Shown one piece after another: positions 1-5,431 of a DNA stretch of 9,826 nt. The notes below the pieces were generated by a model. That model searched no databases. It was not told where the DNA came from and saw nothing but the letters and a program-made list of their open reading frames with translations. The stretch is from Pseudomonadota bacterium (GTDB lineage: Bacteria > Pseudomonadota > Gammaproteobacteria > Steroidobacterales > Steroidobacteraceae). Where the stretch lies: positions 1-9,826 of the forward strand of contig CANGMU010000073.1 in NCBI GenBank assembly GCA_947454665.1. The letters run 5' to 3'. The position numbers and the translations under genes were made by a program. Every line of letters begins with the position of its first letter. Positions within the stretch are counted from its first letter, which is position 1.

Positions 1-975
1 GACGATGATGCAGGGATCACGGCGCATCCCGAGCTGTTTGGACTCCTCGACCGTGCGGATGTTCCGCGCCACGTTGGCCACCGCGGACCACTCATCCGGC
101 ATCAGCCGCTGCGATTCGCGGTGACGCAGGTAAAGGTCCGTCATGTCGATCGCCATCGGGCTGTTGAGGAACACCGGCACATCCGGTATCGCGTTGCGGG
201 CCTTGAGCCGCGCGAGAAACAGCAGCAGCACCTGCGCACGCCCCACCGCGAAGGCCGGGATCACCACGCTGCCGCCACGCGCCACCGCGCGAGAGATGAC
301 CTCGCCAAGACGTTCCATCGCATCCTCGGGCGCGTGGACGCGATCGCCGTAGGTGGATTCAAGCACGAGGTGATCGAAGGCCGGCGGCGGCAGCGGCGCC
401 AACTGGATCGGGTCGTCTGGTCGACCCACGTCGCCGGAGAACAGCACCGTGGACTGGCCGTTCTCGACCAGCACGGACGCAGCGCCGAGGATGTGTCCGG
501 CCGGACGCAAGGTCACTGCCAGGCCGGGCACGATCTCGCGACGCTGGCCGAAACGCAGCGCCTCGAAGCGCTCCAGCGCGTGGCGAGCATCGGCTTCGGT
601 ATAGAGCGGCAAGGCCGGTCGGTGCTTCGAGCTGCCATGGCGGTTGTGGAAGTCGGCTTCTTCCTCCTGCAGGCGCGCGCTGTCGGGCAGCATGATGTCG
701 CAGAGCTCGCGCGTGGCCGGCGTCGACAGGATGCGGCCCTGATAGCCCTGGCGCACCAGCCGCGGCAAGGCGCCGGAATGGTCCACGTGCGCGTGGGTCA
801 GCACGACGGCATCCAATGACCTGAGGTCAAAGGGAGGCGGCTCCCAGTTCATCAGCCGCAGGTTCTTGAAGCCCTGGAACAGGCCGCAGTCGATCAGCAC
901 ACGATGGCCGCGATGCTCCAGCAGGTACCGCGATCCGGTGACCGTGCCGGCTGCGCCGAGGAAGCTGAGTTTCAT
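1..975 (-). CDS. MBL-fold beta-CASP metallohydrolase, putative RNA-processing nuclease (3' part off window)
   Basis: The first 325 residues of a beta-CASP metallo-beta-lactamase protein are visible; the frame stays open to base 1. The zinc-site signature HAHVDH is at residues 61-66, preceded by the strand LDAVVLT. A third-motif histidine is H161 in AGHILGAA, and a fourth-motif aspartate is D182 in FSGDVGR. Beta-CASP motif A is E206 in LESTYGDR, followed by the VIPAFAVGRAQ segment (238-248) typical of the family. Relatives are usually about 450 residues, so roughly the last quarter, including the later beta-CASP histidine motifs, is missing from the window. Family members are cytoplasmic zinc-dependent endo/exonucleases acting on RNA (CPSF-73/YSH1-like), but the substrate here cannot be told. 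The ATG at 975 has an AAGGA ribosome site about eight bases upstream. The gene starts 11 bases after the stop of the dehydratase/mutase gene, so the two are probably co-transcribed. The family call is firm; the RNase role is inferred from the family. Confidence 0.9.
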   Translation of the reverse strand, partial: MKLSFLGAAGTVTGSRYLLEHRGHRVLIDCGLFQGFKNLRLMNWEPPPFDLRSLDAVVLTHAHVDHSGALPRLVRQGYQGRILSTPATRELCDIMLPDSARLQEEEADFHNRHGSSKHRPALPLYTEADARHALERFEALRFGQRREIVPGLAVTLRPAGHILGAASVLVENGQSTVLFSGDVGRPDDPIQLAPLPPPAFDHLVLESTYGDRVHAPEDAMERLGEVISRAVARGGSVVIPAFAVGRAQVLLLFLARLKARNAIPDVPVFLNSPMAIDMTDLYLRHRESQRLMPDEWSAVANVARNIRTVEESKQLGMRRDPCIIV

Positions 976-986
976 GCGTCCATCCT

Positions 987-2249
987 TCAGTTCAGCAAGG
1001 GTGCCAGGGCGGCCTCGACGGCCGCGGCACTGGTCGCCGTGGCCTGCAGCGTGCCGAAGGCGCGGCGCGGGACCTTCCCTTCGAAAGCCGCCAGGCCGGC
1101 CAGCAGTCGGGGATTCAGGGCATCGAGCCGGGGTCGGATGTCAGTGGCCAGATCACGCGTCGTGGTGAACTCGCCCTCACCGTTCGCCTGCCAGGCAAAG
1201 AATAGCTCTCGCTGGAGCACCTTGGAGGCCTCAATCTGCGCGGCGAAGAAGGCCACGGCCCGCGACGGATCGAGCCCGTACTGCGGCGCCTGCGACTTGA
1301 TCGAATCCAGCAGGGCCTGTTCGCGCGGCAAGTCCTCGATGGCCTGCTTGCGGTTCCACTTGTAGCGCGCGACATCCGGCATGAGGGCCAGACGCTCGTC
1401 GACCAGCCGCGCCAACCGCACTGCCGGTGACGGTGCCAGCGGCCAGGGGTAGCGCAGCCAGGCGTCCAATGTCCGCGTGGCACGACCGGACGCCAGCTCA
1501 CCCTTCAGCCATTGGTCGACCGCGGAGTCCAGCCCGGCATCCCGCCGCATCCAATAGGCCTTCTGCGACCGCTCGAAAGGCTGCTGCGGATGCACGGCAC
1601 AGAGGCCCGGTCGCAACTGCTGCTGGAGCCGCGCCTCGATGGCGTCCGTGATCATGACGTCCGCGCGACCGGACAGCAGCTCATCGAACACGCTCAGGTT
1701 GTCGTCATGCACCCTCAGGGACGCCTGTTTCAGGTGAGCCCTGACGAAGCGCTCGTTCGTGCCGCCGGGATTGACCACGACCCGGACCCCCGCGCGATCA
1801 ATCCCTGCCAGGGTGGCAAACCGACGCTGGTCTGCGCAGCGGGTGACCGGAGTTTTGCCATCGGCCAGATAAGGGCGCGAGAACACACCCTGCTTTGCCC
1901 GATCCGCGGTGACTGACACGCCGCCCATGGCGATGTCGAAGCGACCGGCGGCCAGATCAGCGGCCAGCCCCTGCCAACTCGTCTGTACGAACTCCACCTG
2001 GCGTCCCAATGCCCGTCCGAGCGAGTGCGCCTGCTCGATATCCGAACCAATCCAGCGATCGCCGGCTGGCTCGCGGTAACTGAAAGGCGGATAGTCACCG
2101 GTGGAGCCGACGCGCAGCACGCGCGGCGAAGCGGGACCGGCATCGCTCGACCGCTCAGCACCCTCGGCGTGCAGGACCCCAGCCAGCAGCGCGGCTGCAA
2201 CAACCCAAACCAGGGCAAGGGCTCTATCGGGACTGGAAATCCGGCGCAT
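987..2249 (-). CDS. pheC/aroQ: Periplasmic fusion: PheC-like cyclohexadienyl dehydratase + AroQ-gamma chorismate mutase
   Basis: 420-residue secreted protein with two enzyme-like domains. Residues 1-29 form a signal peptide (MRR start, hydrophobic core about 10-26, likely cut near LHA-EG). Residues 44-268 are a periplasmic binding-protein fold that closely resembles Pseudomonas PheC: VGSTGDYPPFSYRE (47-60), NPGGTNERF (160-168), TDAIEARLQ (201-209) and the CAVHPQQPF block (217-225). PheC converts prephenate to phenylpyruvate or arogenate to phenylalanine. Residues 277-420 resemble a gamma-class AroQ chorismate mutase: ERLALM (285-290), YKWNRKQAIEDLPRE (296-310) carrying the expected Lys/Asp/Arg ligands, and AAQIEASK (336-343). 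Together they could convert chorismate to prephenate to phenylpyruvate in the periplasm. The start at 2249 is preferred over the in-frame ATG at 2288 because it has a good ribosome site and puts the signal peptide at the N-terminus. The binding-protein fold could instead act as an amino-acid transporter component, but the PheC-like motifs argue against that. Activity of either domain is inferred. Confidence 0.9.
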   Translation of the reverse strand: MRRISSPDRALALVWVVAAALLAGVLHAEGAERSSDAGPASPRVLRVGSTGDYPPFSYREPAGDRWIGSDIEQAHSLGRALGRQVEFVQTSWQGLAADLAAGRFDIAMGGVSVTADRAKQGVFSRPYLADGKTPVTRCADQRRFATLAGIDRAGVRVVVNPGGTNERFVRAHLKQASLRVHDDNLSVFDELLSGRADVMITDAIEARLQQQLRPGLCAVHPQQPFERSQKAYWMRRDAGLDSAVDQWLKGELASGRATRTLDAWLRYPWPLAPSPAVRLARLVDERLALMPDVARYKWNRKQAIEDLPREQALLDSIKSQAPQYGLDPSRAVAFFAAQIEASKVLQRELFFAWQANGEGEFTTTRDLATDIRPRLDALNPRLLAGLAAFEGKVPRRAFGTLQATATSAAAVEAALAPLLN

Positions 2250-2254
2250 GGCGA

Positions 2255-2260
2255 CTCCCT
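2255..2260 (-). promoter_or_regulatory. Ribosome binding site for the PheC-AroQ fusion gene
   Basis: On the minus strand the sequence reads AGGGAG, five bases before the ATG at 2249. The other in-frame ATG, at 2288, has no purine-rich stretch upstream and would add 13 residues ahead of the signal peptide. This site decides the start. Confidence 0.7.
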
Positions 2261-2280
2261 GGACTGCAGCAGTACGCGAT

Positions 2281-2296
2281 TGTGGCATGCGTCACA
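2281..2296 (+). promoter_or_regulatory. CRP/Vfr/Clp-type binding site in the divergent control region
   Basis: TGTGGCATGCGTCACA matches the CRP-family palindrome TGTGA-N6-TCACA at 9 of 10 conserved bases, with correct spacing. Its centre (2288.5) is 41.5 bases upstream of base 2330, the start site predicted from the -10 box at 2318-2323. That is the classical class II activator position. No good -35 hexamer lies 16-18 bases upstream of the -10, as expected for an activator-dependent promoter. The most likely target is the pilin operon. The regulator would be the local CRP homologue (Vfr in Pseudomonas, Clp in Xanthomonas), which is not seen in this window. The site is predicted from sequence only. 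Confidence 0.55.
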
Positions 2297-2317
2297 CGCC
2301 ATGAAGCGACTTGCACC

Positions 2318-2323
2318 TATAGT
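2318..2323 (+). promoter_or_regulatory. Predicted -10 box of the minor pilin operon promoter
   Basis: TATAGT differs from the sigma70 consensus TATAAT at one base. Transcription would start near 2330, giving a leader of about 44 bases before the pilE ATG at 2374. The correct spacing to the CRP-like palindrome supports it. The TTGCAC at 2311-2316 is too close to be its -35 element. Confidence 0.5.
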
Positions 2324-2373
2324 CTAGAATGCCGAGAGAAAAATCCCCGCCCAGCAAGCGAGTTGCACTGCCC

Positions 2374-2781
2374 ATGGACACCGTCGTTTCCGTCCGCCAG
2401 ATTCGCGGTTTCAGCCTGATCGAGCTCATGATCGCGGTGGTCATCGTCGGCATCCTCGCCGCGGTTTCCGTCCCCAGCTATCGGGATTACGTCCGGCGCG
2501 GGGCGATCGAAGAGGCAACCTCCACGCTGTCCATTGGCAGGGTGGATCTCGAGCGGTATTTCCTCGACAACCGGACCTACGTCGGCGCCACCTGCCCTTC
2601 CGCCACCACGCATTTCAGCTTCACGTGCACGCTGACCGCAACCACTTACCTCATCACGGCAAGCGGGACGGATCTGGTCAACGGATTCGGCTACACGATC
2701 GACAATGCCGACACGCGCACCACGACGAGCTCGTGGGGCAGCGGAAACTGCTGGATCGTGAGAAAGGGCGAAGGCTGCTGA
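2374..2781 (+). CDS. pilE: Type IV minor pilin PilE
   Basis: 135-residue type IV prepilin. A 12-residue leader ends in RG, with predicted PilD cleavage and N-methylation at G12|F13. The mature N-terminus FSLIELMIAVVIVGILAAV carries Glu at +5 (E17) and continues into the SYRDYVRRG helix typical of PilE. Four cysteines (74, 85, 126, 135) could form two disulfides, and the C-terminal NCWIVRKGEGC fits the family's disulfide-bonded tail. Length is normal (130-150). The start at 2374 is preferred over an in-frame ATG at 2329, which lies at the predicted transcription start, has no ribosome site and would give a long 27-residue leader. The ribosome site for 2374 is also weak. PilE is an inner-membrane pilin that joins minor pilins to the growing fibre. 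Its stop overlaps the next start by one base (TGATG). In Pseudomonas pilE closes the cluster; here it opens it. A generic minor pilin or major-pilin paralogue is the alternative. Confidence 0.85.
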   Translation: MDTVVSVRQIRGFSLIELMIAVVIVGILAAVSVPSYRDYVRRGAIEEATSTLSIGRVDLERYFLDNRTYVGATCPSATTHFSFTCTLTATTYLITASGTDLVNGFGYTIDNADTRTTTSSWGSGNCWIVRKGEGC

Positions 2782-3302
2782 TGCGCCAAACCGCAGGATT
2801 CACGACGGTCGAACTGCTCGTCACGGTCGCCATCGTCGCGATCCTCGTCGCCGTGGGGACACCATCACTCAACACCTTCGTGATGAATACGCGCACCCGC
2901 ACACTGGGCGAATCCATGACCAATGCGATGGCAATCGCCCGCGCCGATGCCGTCCGCCTCAACACGCGCGTGGCATGGAACTTCGACGGCAAGGACTGGA
3001 CGGTGAATCGGGTGGACACCGGCGAACAGCTCCATGCTGGCACCGGACGCGAAAGCCTGCAGTCCGGTCTGGAACTGGATGTGACCCCTGTTGGAAGCAC
3101 CACCGTGACCTACGACTCTTTTGGTCGACGCATGGGCCAGAACGCAGATGGCAGCGATCCCATCACCCAACTGGACATCCGGGCCACGCGAACACCCGCG
3201 GCAGGCACTTACCTTCCCCTGCGCGTGCAGGCGCTGGCAGGTGGCCTGAGCCGCCTCTGCGACCCGGCGGCGGCTTCGACGAGCCCGAAGGCCTGCCTGT
3301 GA
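2781..3302 (+). CDS. fimU: Type IV minor pilin FimU/FimT (GspH family)
   Basis: 173-residue prepilin with a very short leader cut at G6|F7. The mature N-terminus is FTTVELLVTVAIVAILVAVG, with Glu at +5 (E11). The TPSLNTFVMNTRTRTL segment (27-42) and the ARADAVRLNTRV segment (53-64) are typical of GspH/FimT pilins. The C-terminal SRLCDP...SPKAC pattern (cysteines 160 and 172) resembles the disulfide loop that closes FimU. FimU is an inner-membrane minor pilin that helps form the initiating complex with PilV, PilW and PilX. The start is supported by GAAGG about eight bases upstream and by the one-base overlap with pilE, which implies translational coupling. FimU and FimT are hard to tell apart by eye; position directly before pilV favours FimU. 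Confidence 0.85.
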   Translation: MRQTAGFTTVELLVTVAIVAILVAVGTPSLNTFVMNTRTRTLGESMTNAMAIARADAVRLNTRVAWNFDGKDWTVNRVDTGEQLHAGTGRESLQSGLELDVTPVGSTTVTYDSFGRRMGQNADGSDPITQLDIRATRTPAAGTYLPLRVQALAGGLSRLCDPAAASTSPKACL

Positions 3303-3676
3303 AACACTTCCCCGGCATTCGGCAGCGCGGCCAACAGGGATCGACGCTGATCGAGGTACTGGTCTCCATCCTGCTGTTCTCTGTCGGTGTCATCGCCCTG
3401 GTGCGTACCTTGGGGATCGCCATGCAGGATTCAGGCGACATCGAATACCGGGCCGTTGCATCCACCGTCGCGGACGAACGAATCGGCCGCATGTGGGTGG
3501 ACCGGAGCAACCTTGCCGGCTATGCGGAAACCGACTCGGCCATCGAGCTTCTGCCGGCAGGCACGCGCACCGTGACGGTAAACGGCAACGTCGTGACGGT
3601 CACCGTCACCTGGAAGCCCCCGTCGGCGCTGCTTGCACGCAGCCACCAGGTCACTGCAACGATCACGGGAAACTGA
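3299..3676 (+). CDS. pilV: Type IV minor pilin PilV
   Basis: 125-residue prepilin starting at GTG, overlapping the fimU stop by four bases (GTGA). A GAAGG ribosome site lies just upstream inside fimU. The leader MKHFPGIRQRGQQG ends at G14. The mature N-terminus STLIEVLVSILLFSVGVIAL has Glu at +5 (E19) but Ser rather than Phe at +1, which is common in PilV. The segment AVASTVADERIGRMW (52-66) matches the region after the helix where PilV proteins carry an alternating Ala/Glu/Met pattern. The C-terminal domain is short and rich in Thr/Val beta strands (87-123). PilV is a minor pilin of the initiating tip complex and helps carry PilY1. No ATG is available in a position that would keep an intact leader, so the GTG start is well supported. 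It would be missed by an ATG-only gene search. Confidence 0.88.
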   Translation: MKHFPGIRQRGQQGSTLIEVLVSILLFSVGVIALVRTLGIAMQDSGDIEYRAVASTVADERIGRMWVDRSNLAGYAETDSAIELLPAGTRTVTVNGNVVTVTVTWKPPSALLARSHQVTATITGN

Positions 3677-3679
3677 CCC

Positions 3680-4783
3680 ATGCGCCTTCGCCTGAACCGG
3701 GGCTTCACGCTGGTTGAACTGATGGTCGCAGTGGCCCTCGCCGGCATTACTGGACTGGTCGTGCTGCAGGTCCTGTCGAACTACCAGTCCCGCAAGCAGC
3801 TTGCCAGCGGACGCAACGACGCGCAGGTTTCCGCTTCCGTCGGCCTGTTTGCGATGGAGCGGGAAATTCGCATGGCCGGCGCGGGGTTCACCTTGCCAAC
3901 CGGCATGCTGTGCAACGCCGGCATCAACATCGCCTACAACGGAGTGACCGTCTCCAACGGCGCGCCCGTGCGCCCGATCCGCATCAATGACGGCGGCACG
4001 GCCCCTGACAGCATCGACGTCCTGCGCGGCGATTCGGATTTCGGCTCTGCCCCGACCACCGTCCTGCAGTTGATGGCTTCCCCGACGCAGCAGATAGTCG
4101 TCGATGCCAACATGAACCTGGCAGCCGGCGACCTCATCGTCGCGGGGGCCTACGACGGCAGCAAGGTCTGCACGCTGATGCAGGTCAGTGCAAACCCGAC
4201 GGCCAACAGCAACGCATGGAACCTGATGCATGCTTCAGGTACCGGCCTGCCCTACAACACTGCCTCTCCCGCGTTGCTGTTCACCACCGCCGTCAGCTAC
4301 GACGTCCGCGACATCGTCATGAACCTGGGCACGCACGGCTGGCGCCGGTTCAGCGTCGTCTGCAATGACGGCAACCGGCCCTCCGGCAGCAACAACTGCG
4401 ACCTCGCCAGTTATGACCTGCTTGCCGTCGCCGCGCCGACGCTTGCCACCGTGCAGTCCGAAAGCGCACAGGTCATCGACCTCCAGGCGCAGTACGGCAT
4501 CGCGCCCGCAGGCAGCCAGACGGTGGATACCTGGGTGAATGCAACCGGCGGCTGGGCCGCTCCAGCCGAGGCGGACCAGCGACGCATCAAGGCCGTGCGG
4601 GTTTCGATCGTCGCGCGCGGCGCGCGCGACGCGCAGACCGTCAGCCCCGCATCGTTGACCCTGTGGAATGACGGCAATGGCAACGTGAAGACGCGCAGCC
4701 TGTCCGACGAGGAACGGCACTACCGCTACCAGATCCTGACGGTCATCGTCCCGCTCATCAATACCATCTGGGCAAACGTATGA
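3680..4783 (+). CDS. pilW: Type IV minor pilin PilW
   Basis: 367-residue prepilin with leader MRLRLNRG cut at G8|F9, followed by FTLVELMVAVALAGITGLVVLQ with Glu at +5 (E13). The segment MEREIRMAGAGF (59-70) is the hallmark of PilW-type and GspJ-like minor pilins. AVRVSIVARGA (305-315) and the C-terminal HYRYQILTVIVPLINTIW (347-364) match the conserved PilW end. A large beta-rich domain of about 280 residues lies between; cysteines are at 78, 164, 228 and 240. PilW is a large minor pilin of the initiating complex, in the inner membrane before assembly and then near the pilus tip beneath PilY1. It begins three bases after pilV ends, and its stop overlaps pilX (ATGA), so it is translationally coupled to both. 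An unusual alternating CG inverted repeat lies inside this gene at 4610-4630. Confidence 0.93.
   Translation: MRLRLNRGFTLVELMVAVALAGITGLVVLQVLSNYQSRKQLASGRNDAQVSASVGLFAMEREIRMAGAGFTLPTGMLCNAGINIAYNGVTVSNGAPVRPIRINDGGTAPDSIDVLRGDSDFGSAPTTVLQLMASPTQQIVVDANMNLAAGDLIVAGAYDGSKVCTLMQVSANPTANSNAWNLMHASGTGLPYNTASPALLFTTAVSYDVRDIVMNLGTHGWRRFSVVCNDGNRPSGSNNCDLASYDLLAVAAPTLATVQSESAQVIDLQAQYGIAPAGSQTVDTWVNATGGWAAPAEADQRRIKAVRVSIVARGARDAQTVSPASLTLWNDGNGNVKTRSLSDEERHYRYQILTVIVPLINTIWANV
4610..4630. repeat. Perfect 10-bp CG-alternating inverted repeat inside pilW
   Basis: GTCGCGCGCG and its exact reverse complement flank a single G at 4620. It encodes the VARGARDA stretch of PilW. The alternating CG tract could favour Z-DNA, or fold into an RNA hairpin if transcription stalls. 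There is no T-tract, so it is not an intrinsic terminator. It may be only a by-product of GC-rich codons for Val-Ala-Arg-Gly-Ala-Arg-Asp. Confidence 0.6.
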
Positions 4784-5418
4784 AGCGCGAACGCGGCATC
4801 TCCCTGATCATCGTTCTGATCGCGCTGGTGATCATCAGCTTCGCGGCCACGGCCCTGCTCCGCTCGACGGATACCGCTACGCTGATCACCGGCAACCTGG
4901 CCTTCAAGCGAGCTGCACTCGCCTCCGGCGACGCGGCAGCCGAGCAAGCCCTCGGCTGGATCAGCAACAACGGTTCCGGCACCGCGCTGTACGCCGACCT
5001 CCCGGCAAGCGGTTACTACGCGACATCGGCCGACGGCTGCGACATCACCGGCTCGCGCACGCCCGCCGACGCGACAGACGATGTCAACTGGACCTCGACG
5101 GCGTCGCGGGCCAACTGCGCGATGTACGGGCTCAAGGTGACGCCAGCGGGCGTGGCAGGCGGCTACAGCGTTGCCTATGTAATCAATCGGATGTGCAACG
5201 CCAGCGGCGATCCCTTGTCCCTGCTCGCCGCAGACGGCTTCACGCCGATGACCTGCGCGCGCATTTCCGGCGGCTCGACCACCGGCAGCACACGCACCGG
5301 CGCCTATTACGGCAACCTGGCCCTGTCCGGCTCATCGCAGGTCTATTTCCGCATCACCACCCGGGTCACCGGGCCTCGTGGCACGGTCCGCTACCTGCAG
5401 ACCTTCATCGCGATGTAA
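4780..5418 (+). CDS. pilX: Type IV minor pilin PilX
   Basis: 212-residue protein with a six-residue prepilin leader (MKRERG) cut at G6|I7. The helix ISLIIVLIALVIISFAATAL carries Ile at position +5 (I11) in place of the usual Glu. Absence of Glu5 is normal for PilX and its GspK-type relatives, which cap the initiating stack and need not neutralise a subunit in front. The PilX N-terminal pattern continues as TGNLAFKRAALASGDAAAEQAL (37-58), where an Ala/Glu-rich helix leaves the membrane. The C-terminal domain has cysteines at 87, 113, 139 and 159, probably two disulfides, and ends in beta strands QVYFRITTRVTG and GTVRYLQTFI. The start overlaps the pilW stop by four bases, and pilY1 begins 13 bases after this stop. 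The call rests on the N-terminal pattern plus position between pilW and pilY1. Confidence 0.88.
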   Translation: MKRERGISLIIVLIALVIISFAATALLRSTDTATLITGNLAFKRAALASGDAAAEQALGWISNNGSGTALYADLPASGYYATSADGCDITGSRTPADATDDVNWTSTASRANCAMYGLKVTPAGVAGGYSVAYVINRMCNASGDPLSLLAADGFTPMTCARISGGSTTGSTRTGAYYGNLALSGSSQVYFRITTRVTGPRGTVRYLQTFIAM

Positions 5419-5431
5419 TGGAGCACTTCCC

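Noticed and set aside
121..819. 232-residue plus-strand open frame
   Set aside because: It is antisense to the beta-CASP protein, whose motifs are clear; the product is Arg/His-rich with no family pattern.
2250..2288. Upstream ATG at 2288 for the PheC-AroQ gene
   Set aside because: No ribosome site precedes it, and it would bury the signal peptide behind 13 residues; the ATG at 2249 has AGGGAG five bases upstream.
2281..2300. Sigma54 (-24/-12) promoter of the kind that drives pilA
   Set aside because: A TGGCA-like -24 element is present at 2283-2287, but the GC expected 12 bases on from GG is AC (2296-2297).
2329..2373. Upstream ATG at 2329 as the pilE start
   Set aside because: It sits at the predicted transcription start, lacks a ribosome site and would give a 27-residue leader; the ATG at 2374 gives a normal 12-residue prepilin leader.
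3431..4231. 266-residue minus-strand open frame
   Set aside because: It opposes pilV and pilW, has no recognisable domain and reflects high GC at third codon positions.
5378..5431. Extended pilY1 start within the end of pilX
   Set aside because: The extra 18 residues are the out-of-frame reading of pilX; the ATG at 5432 has a ribosome site and a clean signal peptide.
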